In this document: positions 32,396-64,000 of the stretch, one piece after another | Layout of the letters: each line of letters starts with the position of its first letter | How positions within the stretch are numbered: position 1 is the first letter of the stretch | Position numbers and translations under genes: made by a program | Notes under the pieces: generated by a model | Database searches by the model: none | The model's input: the letters and a program-made list of their open reading frames with translations, nothing else | What the model was told of the DNA's origin: nothing | From: Loripinus fragilis | Lineage: Eukaryota > Mollusca > Bivalvia > Lucinida > Lucinidae | Reading direction: 5' to 3' | NCBI GenBank assembly: GCA_964019695.1 | Contig: OZ026515.1 | Span: 133,446,849-133,510,848 of the forward strand | Length of the DNA stretch: 64,000 nucleotides

Positions 32396-33741
32396 AGATA
32401 GATTATTAAGATCGAATCAACATTAATTTTTCTTTCGCAGGGAAACGAATTTGAAATGTCTGCTTGTAGGTTGTAGATCGTGATTTTATTCTTTGCCTGC
32501 TGTGGAATTGTTCATGCTTTTGTTATCGTCTGTTCAATATTTTCCAATATAAACTTTTTCTAAATATTCTTTCAAAAACACTATGAGAGTGTCAAACGGT
32601 TTGGATGCAGATCAGGACCGACATTCTGTCGGCCCTGATCTGGGTCCAAACTGTTTGCAAAGGTTATCAGCAGACGAAAAAAGTCGCCGCTAGCAAGGAA
32701 AGAGCTGAAGGCTAAAAGGCAATAATTGTCTTTCAAGTAAGCTGCAGCCAGGCTAATCACCAGCTCTTATCTTGCGACTATATTTTAATATTTTTATAGT
32801 TATTTTTACTCGAAAGCTCACTTTTTCATTTCATTTGAATCGTTTCCAATGGTAACTACTCATAGGAAGCAATATTCCTATCTTCTAAAGATATAGCATT
32901 TCAAAAACCGTTATACAATGAAATATATATTTTACTTTAATGTGTTTTGCAGTTATAAGGTTAGATATTAAAATGCGCCAGCTTTCATGACAACCGTACT
33001 TATAAAAAACTAGATGATTATCAAAGACTAAATTAAACAAGCGCAGCCAAGCAATCTCGTCAAAGTCATGCAAAGTATGGAAGCATATGACGGTTCTAAC
33101 ATAACAAACTTGAATAAAACATCATTAAACTACTGCGCGCGCATGTTTAAAGAATAACTCTATGGAGGATAAAGTACCGCGATGTCATGATACTGTTGAA
33201 GGAGTGTCTAGAATAGTTCCAGATAAGTGAAGAATAATTTGTAGGAATGGTAATTGTTATTTTTTTTTTAAAAAAAAATGTGGGTTCTATTGGCTCAACA
33301 TGCCCATCTTAGCGAGTACCCAACGTATTGTTTGGCTGAGTGGTATGGATTTAATGATCTTGCCTGGGGCCGTTCACTCGATGACAGTGTTGCACATCTT
33401 TATGTCTTCTTCTCAGAAAATTCTAATTAGCTTGCTGTGTTTCAGAAAGAAATTTTCTCCAGGACAGTGAACAGATCATATTTCTTCTGACAATATGCTA
33501 GCATGGTGGATGTGATGTGTCTGGGATTTGTTGTCTGTTTTTTTAACCCTTTGTATACCTCTGATTACTATATGTGTGCTGGGGGGAGGGGGCAAACAGT
33601 GCATATCCTGATGAAATGCCGCATAATGCGGCATTTCATCAGAGTATACGCTGTTTTCTGAGGCAAATACGATCTTCAGAGAAAGAAATACACTTTATTT
33701 GGAAATTATACCCAGTGACCGCTCGATATATACAATGTACT
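32396..33741. repeat. Intergenic with two hairpin repeats
   Basis: A palindrome lies at about 32594-32655 (AAACGGTTTGGATGCAGATC ... GATCTGGGTCCAAACTGTTT). A second lies at about 33597-33655 (CCTGATGAAATGCCGCAT / ATGCGGCATTTCATCAG). No gene is recognised. Confidence 0.75.
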
Positions 33742-34005
33742 GGGCCCGGAATTACAATGCCTCCTTAAAGTTAAGGAAGACTTAATTTAAGTATTGATTT
33801 TTCAGGATGCGAAAAATAACGTTCAAACTGATTAAAATCAAAATAATTTCATTTTTTCTGTAGATCACAATGATATCTTTGACCACAAGTAATGCATCGA
33901 TCCAGGCAATTTATTAAGCATTTAATAAAAATTATAGCATGTTGGAATATCAAAACTTAACTTAAGTCTTCTTTAAATTTAAGGAAGCATTGTAATTCCG
34001 GGCCC
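33742..34005. mobile_element. 264-bp MITE, copy 1 (empty-site copy)
   Basis: The left end GGGCCCGGAATTACAATGCC is mirrored at the right end (GCATTGTAATTCCGGGCCC), with inverted similarity continuing to about 45 bp. A second copy at 44766-45247 carries a SINE insertion; this copy shows the uninterrupted site AACGTTCAAACTGATT. Confidence 0.92.
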
Positions 34006-34336
34006 TGGTCCAAGTTTATTTCTTAAATATATGAATGCTGGGTCATTTTGCAGTTTACAACTGATGTTACAATAGTTTATATTACTTTCCTTAATTTTGA
34101 CAAAACATACATAGCTGGGATTTCATATTCATTCATTCATGCTTCGTGATTGCAAGAACCTTTGTTGATCTCCAACGTGATGAGCAGAAGTTTTGATTTG
34201 ATATCGAAACTTGCACTTCAAAGAGGTTTTTTCTTGTGAGGTCGCCAATGTGATGCGTTCCATTTTCAATTTCAATTTAATATTACCTTTGTAGCAAACA
34301 GAATCTAATTAAACCTTTACCAGCTAGTAGCGATTT

Positions 34337-34505
34337 TGCCGTCTGCTGATAATCTTTGCAAGCAATTTGGACCCAGAACAGGCTTGACATTTTGTCGGGC
34401 CTGATCTGGATCCAAACTGTTTGACACTCTGGTAATATTCCTGAAAGATTTTTTTGAAAAAGTTGATTAAAAAATTAATGAAAAAATCAGCGGATGACAA
34501 TAAAG
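34337..34505. mobile_element. Palindromic MITE (GTCTGCTGA family) next to the receptor gene start
   Basis: Ends CCGTCTGCTGA and TCAGCGGATGAC are inverted. The inside holds a hairpin of the type TTTGGACCCAGA...TCTGGATCCAAACTG. It ends about 92 bp before the ATG of the receptor gene. Relatives lie at 12393, 24804, 43803, 55872, 56262 and 60357. Confidence 0.8.
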
Positions 34506-34596
34506 CATGCAAAATCACCTAGCATGCAAAGATTTAAGGAATTCCAGAAACTAGAACTCGTATGTAGTGAAATGATGCACCAGTGATTGTCGGAAC

Positions 34597-62486
<27,890 letters not shown>

Positions 62487-62574
62487 GTAAGAAAATATGG
62501 TCCTTGTACTGGGAAAACCTTAAACTTAGTGGCCAGGCTCAAACAAACCTACTCAGCTACATGCACTAGCTAGA

Positions 62575-62775
62575 ATACAGTAGAACCTGCGTATAACGGC
62601 CACTCTCGAAAAGACCCCAAACTGGTTTTCAAGACCAATTATTGCTTAATGCAGGGCAAAAGTATTGCAAAATGCTCCGAAGGGAGCATTCTGCAATACT
62701 TTTGACCTTCATTAACTAACAATTTGTCATTAGGATCTTTGTTTTGTCTATTTTTGAGTTGCCGTTTTCCACAGG
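62575..62775. repeat. Hairpin MITE (GTAGAACCTGCGTATAACG family)
   Basis: Starts ACAGTAGAACCTGCGTATAA, has the hairpin CAAAAGTATTGCAAAATGCTC / GAGCATTCTGCAATACTTTTG at about 62653-62705, and ends near CACAGGTTTTACTGT, the inverse of its start. A relative is at about 37880-37920 plus 38870-39000. Confidence 0.7.
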
Positions 62776-63039
62776 TTTTACTGTATCATATTTTTCATAA
62801 TGTAAACCTAGCTACTCATCTACACGTTAAAACGAAAGAATCACAAAGGGGCTAATCAGACAGTGTAGATGTGCAGGCTGGTCTGTGTTTTTGTTGTTAG
62901 CATGCAACAGAATCAGGTTTTTTCGTGACGTGGTCAATATTCGTCAAAGCCGGAGCAGCCTTTTTTAGGGTATGGCTAACTTATTGGTATCCTGGGTCAG
63001 TTGTATCGGTTATGATCTTTGCACCCTTACTTACTTTAG

Positions 63040-63288
63040 AACCATCGCCACAAGAAGTTTCAACATGATATATCTTTTGACGAAATCAAGATAGTAAATC
63101 ACAATACTTGGGTAGGACAATTATTTAAAGATGGTTTGAGACCAGATAAGATTTTAAACAGCCTGTTTAACTATTATACAGACTACTTTGCATCTTCTAC
63201 ACTGGATGTAGAAATACACACGAGCTCCATCGTGAGAAAACCTGCTCTGAGATTGCGACCAGGCCTCAAGGTTATAAAAAGTAAGTAA
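63040..63288 (+). other. Exon-like open frame between inverted family-B copies
   Basis: An open frame of 82 codons without ATG (HRHKKFQHDISFDEIKIV ... RKPALRLRPGLKVIKSK) follows CTTACTTACTTTAG, which reads as a splice acceptor, and contains a perfect donor GTAAGT at 63281. I do not recognise the protein; it is not part of the receptor family. Confidence 0.45.
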
Positions 63289-64000
63289 GGGTGCAAAGAT
63301 CAGGAGTCTATACAATCAAGTACCACACCCGACCCAGAATACCAATGGGAAAGTTACAAACTCACAGTTAGACACCACAAACGAGAGTCAAGAGGTCAGC
63401 CCTTTCCCAGTCGGTGACAACAAAGCACATATAAACAGACGCGCACAAAGACAAAGCAAACATAAGACAGAACAAAAACATAAAAGATCCACAAAAGAAG
63501 TACCGCCTTGGAACGGTCAGTAAGATATTTTACTGGAGGGCTTAAACCGGTTTAGCGGCGCGCCAACCTCACCCTTAATTCAGATGTGTATCAAGACACA
63601 TAGATATTTGGTTTGCATGAAATACCCCTAACTTATCAATGCATCATCTCCTAAAACATATAAATCAAGATATAACAAGGAGATAAAGCAAAGATAAGGA
63701 CTCAACAGTAAATAAAACTGAATATCGGAGCAATAGAAATCCAACAGGTAAACCCTGGTGGGCTCGACAAACAGCCAAAGCATCAGGCCCCTACCATCTC
63801 ATCAATAGATAAGTTTTTAAAGTCGGAACCATAATAGAGTCTGCAGTCCGACCCACCGACGTGCAATTAAAGAGGAAAGCAAATTTGCCAACAGTGATTG
63901 GGTAGACCACCAAGCATGCAGTCTGTTGCAATACATTAATGTTATAAAGCGTTTTTCATGCTCAACTCAACTGAGCATGAAATTTTAAATACTAATAAAA
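63281..64000 (-). mobile_element. Dispersed repeat family B copy joined to Penelope-like tail
   Basis: From GTAAGTAAGGGTGCAAAG it runs collinear with the reverse of 53590-54110. 63840-63960 matches the Penelope-like tail at 13880-14000 (GACCCACCGACGTGCAATTA, GTGATTGGGT, AAGCATGCAGTCTGT). A truncated copy in the other orientation lies at 62975-63038. Confidence 0.75.

Overview
The window looks like metazoan nuclear DNA, most likely from a bivalve mollusc. It is AT-rich and intron-rich, full of palindromic MITEs, tRNA-derived SINEs, minisatellites and microsatellites, with one long-intron receptor gene. The taxonomic guess is inference from the repeat style and from a Polinton with bivalve-like gene content. 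No prokaryotic gene organisation is present.

Region 1 (1 to about 12.3-12.9 kb) is a degraded Polinton/Maverick, a virus-like self-synthesising DNA transposon. The left end lies outside the window. The rightward genes are a BIR (IAP-type) fragment, a DDE integrase with chromodomain (several lesions), a TATA-binding-protein-like gene, a small helical protein (p115), a minor-capsid-like protein and the major capsid protein (broken). The leftward genes are a two-helix membrane protein, a packaging ATPase, a second small helical protein (p107) related to p115, a basic protein (p103) and protein-primed DNA polymerase B (broken, probably with an upstream exon). The two blocks converge on a short poly(A) region at 4.7-4.8 kb. 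Cistrons are packed with TAATG and ATGA overlaps. A textbook TATA box plus initiator sits in front of the TBP-like gene. A TBP-like gene in a Polinton is the most unusual content here.

Region 2 (about 13-34.5 kb) is intergenic and made of mobile-element debris. Copies of a Penelope-like reverse-transcriptase element lie at 13.3-15.2 and 17.5-21.0 kb. The second copy is split by a SINE, and one internal 67-bp segment has been amplified into a 2.5-kb minisatellite. Also present are a Tc1/mariner relic, a 1.1-kb TIR element, a 41-bp minisatellite, a MITE and many hairpins.

Region 3 (34.6-64 kb) holds the 5' part of a natriuretic-peptide-receptor-like receptor guanylate cyclase gene on the + strand. 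Eight exons with consistent phases encode about 408 residues: signal peptide plus most of the extracellular ligand-binding domain. Transmembrane, kinase-homology and cyclase parts must lie to the right. Its introns hold Penelope-like copies, two LINE fragments, SINEs (one nested in a MITE with a clean target duplication), a hAT-like element and a 183-bp (CA)n tract just before exon 5. At 63.0-63.3 kb an exon-like open frame is trapped between inverted copies of a dispersed repeat.
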